A stretch of DNA of 64,000 nt, from assembly GCF_000003815.2 (NCBI RefSeq), contig NC_049994.1, forward strand, positions 4,406,746 through 4,470,745, written 5' to 3'. Each line of letters opens with the position of its first letter. Within the stretch, counting starts at the first letter, position 1. Shown piece after piece: positions 11,341-22,984 of the stretch. The notes beneath the pieces were generated by a model. That model did not search any database. It saw nothing but the letters and a program-made list of their open reading frames with translations, and was not told where the DNA came from. The translations under genes were made by a program, and so were the position numbers. Source of the stretch: Branchiostoma floridae. Taxonomy: Eukaryota; Chordata; Leptocardii; Amphioxiformes; Branchiostomatidae.

Positions 11341-12027
11341 AGGGACAGAAAATGGGACCTTTGTATTCGAGGAGGTTCCCTGAGCAAGTTAGACGGGAAG
11401 GGATAGCAACATGCAAAACAAAATGTTCAGCATTTTTCAGCATTGCATCAGTCAAAAGCTGTAAGATATGGCCCCCCTTGGCTGACAAATCTTGTTCTTC
11501 AATCTGCAGAGAGCTAAATGGTGTTTCCACATATATCTCCCACGGACTCCCTGGTTGGAGTCCAAAATCTTTGGTCAGGCAGTCTATCAAGCAGGGATGA
11601 ATTACTTCTTACCACCCTGGCAGTGAGATTTCTGACATCTAAGTCTGGTTTTAATGGGGTTATCAATTCTACCTTAGTCACTTCTATACATGTGCGTAGA
11701 TTCTTTTTACAATGTTGAGGAACAGTACAGCTTAATATATTGTTAGCTTTGAAACATTATGGAGGTCAGTGTTCGCAGCTATAACTCAAGACTCTTTCAA
11801 TGGATTTGTATGAATTTTGATACATGGGGAGTTACAGAGGTCCCCATTTGCATGGTGCTTTTGGGCTTATTGGGTTTGGGGGAATTATAGAACGACACCC
11901 CCATCTTGAAACTAGTGTGGACTGGTACAGCCAATTATATCAGTGGAAGCTAATGTCAGGGTCTAATCAGATACTCTCCAAGCAGATGTTAGGCTCTGCA
12001 TTGTTAAATACTAGTAACCACATTATA
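11341..12027. other. Intergenic, no gene recognised
   Basis: Contains short overlapping frames on both strands around 11336-11720, none with a recognisable domain. No repeats with clear ends were found. Confidence 0.4.
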
Positions 12028-12365
12028 CAGGGTTCTAGCCAGCATTCGTCCTTCCGTCCTTTGACAGAATTTGCAGCTGGGGACAAAAATTTTGCCCATT
12101 CCATCCTCTGTGACAGACAAAAAATCGGCATGTAAAGATATCAAACAAAAGAAATTTTGCAAAGATCTCCAGAAATTCAGCACAGATGCCATTGAACAAA
12201 GCTGAGTCTACTCTACCAGCAAAATTTACCCCTGATGAAGGAAATAATGTTTCCAAATTTCCCTGGACCCCCCTAGGACCATCGTGTGGAAGCCTCTGGC
12301 ACTCGACAGGATTTCTGTTTGAAATCCAGAGGACAGAAAAAAAATTCAGGCTGGCTAGAACACTG
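12028..12365. mobile_element. hAT-like MITE, diverged copy
   Basis: Runs from CAGGGTTCTAGCCAGC to GCTGGCTAGAACACTG, an inverted repeat matching the termini of the complete copy at 46510. Internal CCGTC motifs are shared. No clean 8-bp duplication is visible at the flanks. Confidence 0.6.
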
Positions 12366-15300
12366 ATCAAATAATAATGGATGTTACACTACCTTGGTTA
12401 CTGGCTGCTGAAATGTCATAATCAGGGCTCAAAATACTGGGTGCATCTGCACCTTTGTGCACCTAGAATTGATTGATTGATTAATTCTAATTGGCACTTT
12501 AAAAAATGATAACATACAGCAAGTTAAAGAAAACAACAGAACGTGCAAGGGGGGAGAAAAAAGCCATGTGGCTTATACAAACTCTTCCCCCATCAAAATT
12601 TACAAATCATAATACAATTAAATGGATATGAAGATTATACATCAAACAATAATAAACCAAGTGAATTGCAGCTGTGCACCTTATTTTTGACCGTGGGTGC
12701 ACCAGTGTATCTAGACATTTTTATGAAGGGTTAACGTGGTTATAAGTACTTTCGTGTGGAGGTTTGTGTCCTACGGACTATTTTCAGTCTTTTTCGCTTT
12801 CCATTCAGTGCTGGATGTCATCAGGTATAAAAACATTCGTTGACAGGACCTTTGTACAGTTTTGCAATGTGTTTTGTCCTGAATATATATTATAGTAATT
12901 TATGTACCATTTGGTGTCTCAGATTTTGAAAAGAATGCATACCTTCAGGGAACCTGATGCAATTTTATTGACAAACAAATAATAACAATTCCCTGATTAT
13001 ATCAAGATAAGTCACAATAAAACCCCAAAGAAAAAACTCCAGTGTTGTAAAATAGCATATAATCAATATAATAGTACCTCATAAAACTCAATATATTCCA
13101 ACACTTATGGATCCCCAAAGCCCCTAGTGTCTGAAGGTAATGGAAAGCTATTTAGTTGAGTGCAATTTTGTCTATACTATTTGTAAGAGAGTCAGAATTC
13201 TTTTGTTTTCTACTGATCTTCCACTGAGTTTTTCTCTTCACACAAAGTGATAAAAGGGGATGTGATAAAAATATTCAAAAATTATGAGTTGTAAAAGGTT
13301 TTAGCTGCAAAATTGAAAAAAATCCAATATTAGAAATAAATTAGAAACAAAACTCCTTTTAAAATTTAATATCTTTGGAGCAAATTTAGAATCACAATAT
13401 TCAGATTTGCGTAGATATTATTTGGTTTCATGATATTATGCCCATAACCTCTTGATAGTCTAAATCATATAATAATCTATATGTATAAATTATTTTTACA
13501 ATTTTCAAGCAGAGTAATATCTAAAAATTGTATAGAAGCTGCAACAAGACTGGAAAATGTCCAGGACAAAAGATATAATACCTGGAAGTTCTGCTGCAGT
13601 ACCAAGGTCACACACCAGGGGCCCTAAAATGGATATTGACCATCATATTCCCAACAACAACCTATGTATCAAATATCATCTCAATCTTTCCAGAGGTTCT
13701 CAAGTTACAACTCCGGAAACATAAACATGCAAACAACCTGACGAAAACAATATCTCTATTACTCCATTTGTTTACTATATTTGGGTAATAAACAAATCCT
13801 TTCTGATCTCAAGCCCTCTAAACAAGACATAAAAAATAAAGTCCAGCTTGTCAGACTCATATTGTGCAATTGAAATATGGTCCATTTAATCAAGGAGCTT
13901 CCTGATAAAAGCTCCTTGATTTAATGTAAACAGTTGAATACATGCAGGATTCTCATATGCAAAAAGAAAATCAATATACATATGTATAGCCCGTACCAAA
14001 AATATCAGTTATAATAAAGGGACAATCCAAAAGATTCATAAATAGATACATGAAAATAATTTTTTGAGCAACCTGACAATGAAATTGCCATCTAACAAAT
14101 TACATAATTTTTTTCAGGAGATAGAAAACTCTATAAGACCATGACATACTTGTGATTGTGTATGTTCGAGTATCTACTTATTCAACACATTCATAATTAG
14201 ATTAGCTTGAAGCACTGTGTGATACATTCATTAGCATGAATTGATATTTCTCAAAATCAGAAAATCACTAACTGGAAACAGGAGGCATTGAACGGTTCGA
14301 TGCACTTATTAAAGTGTAATTTACAATCAGTGACCTGTATACAGGTGAAAATGCCACACAAAAGGTAACCCATCCTTGCATAAAGGTAGAGATACTAGCA
14401 TCTAACACACACAAAAAGGGTGAGGCATAATCTTTCTCAACTCACCTGTTTTGAATCATAATTCCCAGCAACTGGAATGATGGATTGTCCTGAAACAACA
14501 GAAGAGAGTCTTAAATACATGTTACGCCTACCGCATCATTCTTCTGATCTCTATATCACCGTATCTGTACCACTAGGTCAACCACACACAAAATATGGGA
14601 GAGAAGGGAGGATAGGGAGAGACCATTCAGTCATAGGGGTGCAGGCCATCAGTAATAATTAATAAAAGCTACAGTGTATAATAGATAATACAGATATGGA
14701 ATGAAGCTATTTGTAGTCTTTGGAAAAATGGGTAAAGGAATGACTTGATTAGTTTAAAAGAGGAAGCTGAAAATTGTTCCCCCCCCCATGCAAAGTGGCA
14801 AGATGGTATCACCCGGCATAGCGCCCAAATTGAAGACCAGTCAGTCATCTATCAATTTACCGGGGCGGCTCACCCTCCCAATTACTGCCATCAAGTGCAG
14901 CCCTGTCCGCCGGAATTGATGCGATAAAATCGCGCCAGAATCACCCGGCGTCGTCAAGGCTAACGACCATTGCGAAACAATGAGGCCACCGCTGGAAAAC
15001 CGCGTTAAAATCTGCCATAAAAACGTGCCTTGGGGTGTGACAGAATTAACACACACTGTCGCGCCCATCTTTAAAAACTGCCACTGGCTTGAACCCACAC
15101 AAAGGTTTTGGCATTTGTACAAAAAAGATGAGACGGACTAACGTATATGTACTGCAAGTATCCAAGTGATCTATACCCCAATAAGACAACCTAAGATAGC
15201 TTTGGGAGCAATGAAAGTAGTAACGGTCATTTTAGATGTGGCAATAAATAACACAGGGCACCTTTTCTTCCTTATATGGTATTGACGACTGACACAGAGA

Positions 15301-15436
15301 CTGTATCGTTACATCCCCTTAGTACTGGTGTTTGCCCTTCTACTAGTTCTAGCCTTGTAAATGCAGGTGATTTTATGTTCAACGTTTTTGTGGTGACCTC
15401 TATGATAATGTTAACTAAAATTAAAGCATGTAACGC
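12366..15436. other. Intergenic, no gene recognised
   Basis: AT-rich with fragments of interspersed repeats: a CAGGGCTCAAAATACTGGGTG terminus at about 12424, and a repeat at 13560-13760 that includes TTCTGCTGCAGTACCAAGG and recurs near 26590 and 58840. A perfect 13-bp hairpin (AATCAAGGAGCTT / AAGCTCCTTGATT) lies at 13888-13921. A GC-richer patch at 14860-15100 has an open minus-strand frame but no recognisable protein. Confidence 0.4.
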
Positions 15437-15642
15437 TACTTCACTTTTATCCGCGGGGTAACCTATATCTGTTGTATTAATAAACAAGGTATTTATGGAT
15501 ATCAAGTCGACATACTGTGGTTTTCAATTGCAGCATTTTCAAAATATTGCATTTTTAAAACACCGCACCATCCGAGGTCTTTGCTAAATGCCGTTTTAAA
15601 TTTAGCGGATATAGGTTACCCCCTCGGATAAAGGTGAACTAT
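15437..15642. mobile_element. Inverted-repeat element (GGTAACC family), copy 2
   Basis: The left arm CTTTTATCCGCGGGGTAACC is mirrored by the right arm GGTTACCCCCTCGGATAAAG. The internal TATCAAGTCGA motif matches copy 1 at 8975-9253. Confidence 0.6.
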
Positions 15643-15915
15643 GCGTCACCCTTGTCCACCTATCTTGAACACTTCTTAAACATGATAGATTAAAATATAT
15701 GATGTTTTAAAAAATTTTCCGTGGATAATTCTGCATAAATCAAGGAGTTCTATGACGATCTTGCTCACAGGCCTTTAGCCAGGCATGCGTCAACGCATCA
15801 TCTGGACGCACTTTTCTTAGAATAACAAGAAATTTGATGCCCCTGGACGCCCTGTACTGGGGAGAAAATCATCTGACAGGCATGAAATTCTGATTGACCA
15901 GGGATGCTACCAGGT

Positions 15916-15952
15916 CATCTGTGGTCACAGTCTTCTACTGTGACCACAGATG
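15916..15952. repeat. Perfect 16-bp hairpin
   Basis: CATCTGTGGTCACAGT, loop CTTCT, then the exact reverse complement. It lies in sequence with no recognised gene; it may belong to an inverted-repeat transposon or be a chance palindrome. Confidence 0.8.
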
Positions 15953-16261
15953 ATGTGATCTGTAACAGTATTTTTGCCTCTTGGGATACCTTAGAATGCA
16001 CTATTTTAGCCTAAAATCATCAAAAACTCTGCACCATGGAAGGTGGATGCCCCCAGACCCCCCTACAATAGTAACTTAACGCGACTCACCAATACGTTTG
16101 GACTCCCTATTATAAAATCGAAGCTAAAAGCCTGCTTGCTTATATTTACATTTGTACAAACATGGTCCAGTATTCCTCACTGGTATCGTCTCTCAGGCCT
16201 ACTTAACACTGAAAATGCTAAAGCTGTCCTGAGAAGCCTCTCACGGAGATGTCTTAAGTAA

Positions 16262-16768
16262 GGCCACAACAAGTAAATTTTATGGATGACATCCTCTGCA
16301 GACTGCAAAAATAATGAGATAGGGCGGAAAAAAAACAAGATGGGTAAAAAAAAACAAGATGGCAAAATTTCAAAATAGACGTTGTAACAAGACTTGAAGT
16401 GACAAAATATGGCATCACAGCCAACAAGGCATTCATTCCTGTATTTAAGAAGTGCACCAGTGTAGTTAAAGTGACACTAGTGTGGTAGACTGGTATCATT
16501 AACCATGTTGGCAACTACACTCATAGCTTCCATAGTTGTGCCACTCTTACAACTATCTATCAAGTTTCACTTCTGCAACTACAGTCAATGCTACCGAGTC
16601 CTTAGTGTCAATTCTACATTCAATGATTTGGTTACAACACAACCTTTACCCATTTTCATCTATCCGGCCTTCCCTGAAGAAGAAGAAAAAAATTCTTGTT
16701 TTTTTCTGAAATCAGGCGAAAATTAATGAGCGCGCGGATGTCATCCATAAAATTTACTTGCTGTGGCC
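16262..16768. mobile_element. PIF/Harbinger-like MITE, copy 2
   Basis: 507 bp bounded by GGCCACAACAAGTAAATTTT and its near-perfect reverse complement; the inverted match continues through TATGGATGACATCC. Direct TAA duplications flank it (16259-16261 and 16769-16771). Confidence 0.8.
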
Positions 16769-16771
16769 TAA

Positions 16772-18000
16772 ACCCCTCTTTGCACATGCTGTGGCAAGCT
16801 GTCTTGGAGTCTTCGCAGAGCAGGACTGTCTTGGCTTGCAGGTATGATTCTGTCTCTGCATTTTATCCCACTCTGCTCAATCTCCGTAATAAGTGGGCAG
16901 TTTTGCCACAAATGCGAGGGGAAGTATCAAATGTTGGATTGTGATGGACTCTAGCTATGATCAGAAAACTGTCCTAGGTGCGCAAATAAGTGAGAAAATG
17001 TGTCTAAAATGAGAAAGAAAAATTTACAATGAAAAACAACCTCCTACTGGTAAACACAGATCCAAAATGCTGCGGAGATCGCATACTAGTATGGTCGCCT
17101 CAATATTATATGCCCTATGATCTACAAACACTGCTCAAAGTAGGCTCTGAGACGTCGACGCCTTCTCTGTGTGTAATGGCACTCCCGCTGATGATGTGCG
17201 TCTTGAGGGCACCTCTGGAGCTGACTGAAGATCTAGACGCACAGCAGGAATCACTTCTTGAGACACTAAAATTTCTCTTTACACTGGGAAATTTAGCATC
17301 TTCTAAGACACCTTGGGCCTTTTGGATTTTTAAATGTCTTAAGGTATCCATAAGAAAGATGGAAGAGGTGATTACAAAAAGATATGGGAGCCTTGCAAGC
17401 TGTGCCATCCTTCAAAAAATATCCTGAAATCTCTCAGCCGGAATACAAAGGCTTCAAGAGGCAACAAATGACACATAGCACAGGGGGCCATCAAAAACAG
17501 CCCATTCTTTAGCATGGTCTGTCATTCATAACGAAGATTGAAGACCAGCGCACAGGGGAAAGAACAGGATCTTATTTTCCCAGCAGAAATATGAGAGAAT
17601 AGAGAGCTTTCTTTAGTAGGTAATACTGTTATGGTTTGAATAAAATCTCATTACAGATGCTCTTTTTTTAGTTATGTTGAGCACAAAGTGATAAACGAAA
17701 AAATGCAATGTACATGTACTTCCTCACACAATGTCACAAAATGAATCTAAGTGTTGTATTCTCACCCACAAGTTTGCATGTACAGCTACTAGTAGTAGTA
17801 CCAAATTACAGGTTAATTCCTCCTATTTTTCTTTTTTTTACAGTTACTGTAGCAACAACACAGTAGCATGTCCAGGACTAAAGATACCAAAACAGAAGTT
17901 CTGCTACTTACAAAGGTCACACACCAAATATTACTTTTTTCATTTATCTGGAAATACAAATTAGACAAATTAGATAATTAAAAAAATTATAAACTAACAA
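16772..18000. other. Intergenic, no gene recognised
   Basis: Open frames of about 100-130 codons occur on both strands between 17029 and 17427, but they overlap one another and show no recognisable domain. I treat them as non-coding or as decayed transposon sequence. Confidence 0.35.
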
Positions 18001-18002
18001 AT

Positions 18003-18125
18003 TAGACACAGACACACACACACAACCAAACACACACACACTCACAACCAAACACACACACACACGCACGCACGCACACACACACACAACCAAACACACA
18101 CCCACCAACCAAAAACACACTCACC
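18003..18125. repeat. CA-rich microsatellite
   Basis: Interrupted (CA)n runs with recurring CACAACCAAACACAC and CACGCACG variants. Confidence 0.9.
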
Positions 18126-18535
18126 AAATACACTCATACCAAAAACAGTACTCGTACATGTATCTCTATCTTTCATATAGGCAAAAAGGCTCTTACGAAT
18201 AACAGTTGCTATTCTACGAATAAATGGGACTGACTAGCAGATACATTGCTAAGGGTGAGAGGGTCTTTTGCTAATTGGAAACTACAGAAATGAAATGAGG
18301 TCCAGTGCACAGTGCCCAGTGCACTGTTGCAGAAAATAGGTGCAAAGTCCATGTGCAAGCAATTACTACCGGTAGTCCATGCCTGATGCCAAGAAAGATA
18401 CACCAGTCCAATTTGCTCATGAACTGATAACAAAGTAAGGAAAACCTGTGAAAGGCCAAATGTATACAGCACTGAGGTTACTTACAACATGCACCCCAAA
18501 TTTTCTTAAGTAGACATAATTGTTTGTTCAGACCT

Positions 18536-18632
18536 TGTACATACATGTACATGTATGTGTACCTAGAGGTACATGTATGGGTACCTAGAGGTACATGTAC
18601 AGTACATAACGTTACATGTATGTGTAGGGCTG
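18536..18632. repeat. TACATGTA-rich short palindromic repeat
   Basis: Repeated GTACATGTATG and ACCTAGAGGTACATGTATG units form overlapping palindromes. Confidence 0.7.
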
Positions 18633-18654
18633 CAAAGTTCATTGCTGTATCAGT

Positions 18655-18869
18655 ATCAGGGCACTGCAAATGCATTCAAGTTCTCTGGGATTTAGTTTCA
18701 CGGTAGCGGGAGTTTTTGTATTGGTTTTAAGCTTGAGGTAGCGCCATACGCTGCAGTCTCATACTATTATGGAAAAATGTTTGCAGTGGTTTTAAGTTCG
18801 CGGTGAAGTGGTCACCGCAAAAACTGCAAACAAAATAAAACCACCGCGAACATTTCTGCATTTACAGTA
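18655..18869. repeat. TACTGTAAATGC inverted-repeat MITE, copy D
   Basis: Begins GCACTGCAAATGCATTCAAG and ends CATTTCTGCATTTACAGTA, with internal GCGGTGAAGTGGTCACCGC. Left terminus is slightly decayed. Confidence 0.7.
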
Positions 18870-18895
18870 TATATTTTTTTACGTAGGGCTGTTAC

Positions 18896-19090
18896 TCCTT
18901 CCCCTTTGACTTAATGTGCTCGAGGCACATCCTCAACACCTCTTCATTTGAAACCCCATCCAAAAGGCACATGCAGCCCCAACCGAGATGCCCCTCCCAG
19001 GATTTGAACCGTGACCTCCCAGTTACCAACTTATTGGAACCAGGAGCTCAACTGTGAGGCTGCTACCAGTTGAGCTACAGGGACATCCCT
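18896..19090 (-). repeat. tRNA-derived SINE (reverse orientation)
   Basis: Read on the minus strand it has an A box in TAGCTCAACTGGTAGC and a B box in GGTTCAAATCCTGG, the internal RNA polymerase III promoter of tRNA-derived SINEs. The minus-strand start GGGATGTCCCTGTAGC is the same as in the array at 10215. The tail continues toward 18900. Confidence 0.8.
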
Positions 19091-19505
19091 AAAACTTTCT
19101 TTTACACTACTGTTTAAAATCATTTTAAGAACCACAACTAATGGGATAGTAAAACATCTTTGCTTAACATCCCCCTGTCCTTGGTGCTGAAGGCCTTCAA
19201 ATGAAGGCAGTATCAAGTCGCCTTCAAGTACCCTCTGTTACACTTCTGTTTAAAATTCTTAAACCACAACTCCTGCAATACTAAAAGATCTTTGCATAAC
19301 ACGACCCTGTCCTTGGTGCTGAAAACCTTCAAATGAAGGCAATATCAAGTCGCCTTCAAAATACCCTCTGCTACAGTACTTTACTGTTTAAAATTCTTAA
19401 ACCACAACTAAATTGCAATAGTAAAAGATCATTGCATAACATGGTGCTCTCCTTGGTGCTTAAAGCCTTCAAATGAAGGCACTATCAAGTCGCCTTCCAA
19501 TACCT
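19080..19505 (-). repeat. Tandem SINE-head array (reverse orientation)
   Basis: Three to four units of about 125-130 bp share CCTTGGTGCTGAAGGCCTTC, AAATGAAGGC and TATCAAGTCGCCTTC. They are the reverse-complement relatives of the units at 10215-11340 and sit directly next to a full SINE. Confidence 0.7.
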
Positions 19506-20843
19506 TATATTGAGCTTTAATGCGCAGCCAATAAAGCCTTACCTATCAAACTAACTGGAACTCCAATATACTTACTACAATGCACAGTAAGCTACATGTA
19601 ACACCCCATTAACTCACGACATGTACTTATCCAATAAGCTAAATACAGTTCTCTCCAATAGGCAGCCATCTTGAAAGAGTATATTGCAGGAAGGTTATAG
19701 GATATTCCATTTGCAATTATTGGTTTCGTTTATGTCAAGATTTTGACATTGTGTGTAGTTTCCCAAAGGGGAACTGCAATAGTCATAGTTGTACAATGAT
19801 TAAAATTATGCAAAATTAAAAACAGCATATAACGATATATATAATAACTTGTAGTAACATTTGAATAAAAAAAATCAGTTTTCTGCATGCATCAAGTAAA
19901 AGAATTAGCAGTAAAGTATGAAACCAAGTATGCGAAAATTTGTGAAAAAAACAAGCATCCAAAGTAGTTACAAGCAAAATATTTTCCAAAGAATGTCTTG
20001 GAGATTGATTCTTTTTTTAAATCGATCAGTTAGAGTATACTGTTGATGCTGACATTTTCACAGGGCCTAAATGTTTGCGGTTTTGTGGTAAACTCTTAAC
20101 TGTGAACTTAAAAAATATTAAAAATATTTGTTCTCTGTATATGTCTTCTGCCCGCCTTTGATCCCCCATGTTTCAACTACAAACTTAATGACCACCTAAA
20201 TTTTTCCCTACTGCAAAATTAAATCCCCACAAACTTATTCAGGCATTTTACAGTAATTAGACACATATCTAACTTTAAAAGTAAGTCCTATCTAAAATAC
20301 TTTACAAAATTGTTCAGTCTCAAGGAAAAATAAACAGGCAAGGAAAAAAAATTCACCTTGACTTTTTCCATCCTCCTCTTCAGCCTGGCAGTTTTCCAAA
20401 GCAATTGTCCACCCAAGCGTTGGAGGGACAATTGCCCATAGCTTAGCGTGTCATCTGCGCGATACATTTGTCAAACTGTGGAATCCGATAAGAATCCATT
20501 TCAGCCAGCAAACCTACAAGGTCACCAAACAACTGTCAACCATAGGAGGGTGGCTCTAAACAATAAATCATGCGTTCTTTCACTTGTTTCAAATTCAAAG
20601 TAACATGTATATTGCTTCAGGAGTGGAAGTTTTATTACAGGGACGTTCTACGAACTTCAATCAGTCGTTATCATCATCCTATAAAGCTTGTTGGTGGGGC
20701 AAATGAAAGATTCTGATAAAAAACCATTTCAGCCAGCAAGCCTACAAGGCCACCAAACAACAACCGTCAACCATAGGAGAGTGGCTCGAAACGATCAATC
20801 TTGCCTTCTTTCACTTGTTTCGATATTCAAAGTATCATATATA
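19506..20843. other. Intergenic with decayed repeats
   Basis: A decayed TACTGTAAATGC-family copy spans about 20037-20256. Two related segments containing AGCCTACAAGG and AACCATAGGAG occur at 20505-20590 and 20730-20830, a direct local duplication. No gene is visible. Confidence 0.4.
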
Positions 20844-22984
20844 CAGGGCTCGAAATTCATTTTTGGGATTAGGTGCACTAGTGCACCCCAGGGTTGTAGC
20901 CAGCCCGAAATCATTTTCCGTCCCCCCACTTTTGACTGAAAATCCTATCGAGAGCCGTAGGCGCGAGATGTCGCGCCAAAGGCGCGACGTTCCTAGGGGG
21001 GTCCGGGGGCATGCTCCCCCGGAAAATTTTGAAATCTAGACCCTCTGAAACGCTATTTCCAGCATTTTGAGCTGTTAATACAGCTGTTTTGGAAAAAGAA
21101 ATTACACGAGGGTTTTACGCTGGATTTTATTTAGGAAAGGGGCCGATGCTACCGCCACCGCAGTGATCGCACAGATTGCTGGTAAGATTGTAAGCGTGTT
21201 ACACAGCTGCACTTCTATATTGTATAGAATTTACACAGAAATGAAACAGCACGTTTAGTACAACAAAATTTATTACGTATCTACGTCCTACGAGAAATAT
21301 ACACAAGCACAATAGCACATACAAGGGATAACGGCGTCCTCACATCGGCGAGAATAAAATATTTTCAACACCGGCCATTTGCGTCTTACTTAGTTAAGTC
21401 GTATCAAAGTTCACGTCTATTCCTACCGTCGCCGATGAGAGAAACCGTCGATTAACAGTTTTTAACACAACACACTTCATCTGTCAGTTCATCTGAAAGA
21501 GGTAAGTAGCATTTTAACACTTCACAAAGATTGAAAACATAGACGGCGAGTCGGCGAGCATGTACAACGAATCACTTGAAAGAATCGCCCACGGTTTGAT
21601 CCGGCGCGGTCCTATTATAGCGGGGTGGGATCCCTCCCCGGAACAGCCAGATTTTCCCGGGAATCTCCTTTTATGGGGAGCGGGGTTGATCACATAGGCT
21701 CTTACTATTAGTTGCGTCATTTCTTTTTCAGCGCGGAAAATAAAATCAATTCTCTCTGACACATTTCTAGAGCAAGGGCAGGTCGCGTTCCCAAATTTCC
21801 TGTTCTAAATTTGAAGCTCTTTGGTTCGGCAACGTAAAGTACAAGCCACCGTAAGTTTGTATGTAAAACCCGGGCATTTCCTTTCGGGGCTGGGGCTTTC
21901 GGGGCAAGCTCGTCATGTGGCCCCGCCCACCGTGAGACCGTCGGCTTCCTTGTTGCAAAGGCAGTGCACCTTTTCGCCGACTTCATCAAAGGCCGCCATT
22001 GTTGGTTAGAGTTTCAAACAGTCCTGTGACAGTTGACAGCGAACTTCGTATGCTACGTGATTATTCCTTGCACTTTCCCACAGCGGTGCTTCTACAAAAT
22101 ATTTATCAGACTGTAACCCACATTCTGATGCGGAACAATGGTTTCGCCGGGTATTTTTCTTGAAACATGTCCGTTGGTATATCGTCTAACAGCGAGGCGG
22201 CAACTTATTGATGTAAGACCGTCAACAACAGTTGCACGGCACGGCGGCTAACGGCGCATCGAAGATACTAGCGCTATAAATAAGCGCTTCAACTTCGGAT
22301 GGCAAACCGGACAATAGTTAACGTTACTGTTGAGCTGAGTAAAGTTTGTTGATTACGAGTTGACTTTGACGCTTTGACTTGAAATATTGTTATGTCAAAC
22401 TGAAAAGAAGTTAAGTGACTGCTACTATTATCGTAGATATGGCCCTAAAAACCTGATAAAATTAACCTTCTGAATAGCCTGAAATGCGGACCCCTGCCCC
22501 GGCGCTGTGAAAAAATCCTTTGAATTTTTTGAGATCTTTGCACGATTTTTAGTTTTTGTTGTATCTTTACATATCGATTTTCTCCGTCACAGAGGACGGA
22601 ATGGGCAAAATATTTTTCCGTCCCCAGCTGCAAAATTCCGTCAAAGGACGGAAGGACGGGCGCTGGCTACAACCCTGGTGCACCCAGCTTTAAAAATTGG
22701 GTGCACCAAAAAAAATTTGGGTGCACCACTTAACTTTAAGTAATAACCTAATAACAAAACTTACTTACAAGCTATCAAATTCTTACACAAGTACCATGAC
22801 AGACATTTTTATTATCTTGCTAACACTTAGATGTCAAGAATATGATGTATACTGGAATACTTTGATATCTTTACATACATAAACTTAAGAAAATATTATA
22901 ATAATAATAATAATATAATACAGAAAATAATTGGGTGCACAGCTCCAATTTTGGGTGCACCTGTACCCTGTATTTCGAGCCCTG
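20844..22984. mobile_element. Outer inverted-repeat element split by a nested insertion
   Basis: Ends are CAGGGCTCGAAAT and ATTTCGAGCCCTG, a perfect 13-bp inverted repeat, with internal GGTGCAC motifs near both ends. A second element (20889-22677) is inserted within it. Without the insertion the outer element is about 340 bp, similar to the copy at 9557-9872. Confidence 0.75.
20889..22677. mobile_element. hAT-like non-autonomous element, nested, 1.8 kb
   Basis: Terminal inverted repeats CAGGGTTGTAGCCAGC enclose 1789 bp, flanked by perfect 8-bp duplications GTGCACCC at 20881-20888 and 22678-22685. CAGGG termini with 8-bp duplications define hAT elements. The termini and the subterminal CCGTC motifs match the short MITEs at 5992, 12028 and 46510. 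Inside I find no transposase, only short frames. At 20950-21040 it carries a GC-rich stem module also found in the element at 29373. Confidence 0.85.

Noticed and set aside
17029-17427. 132-codon open frame with a matching antisense frame
   Set aside because: No recognisable domain, no clear splice context and no homologous copy in the window. Possibly decayed transposon sequence.
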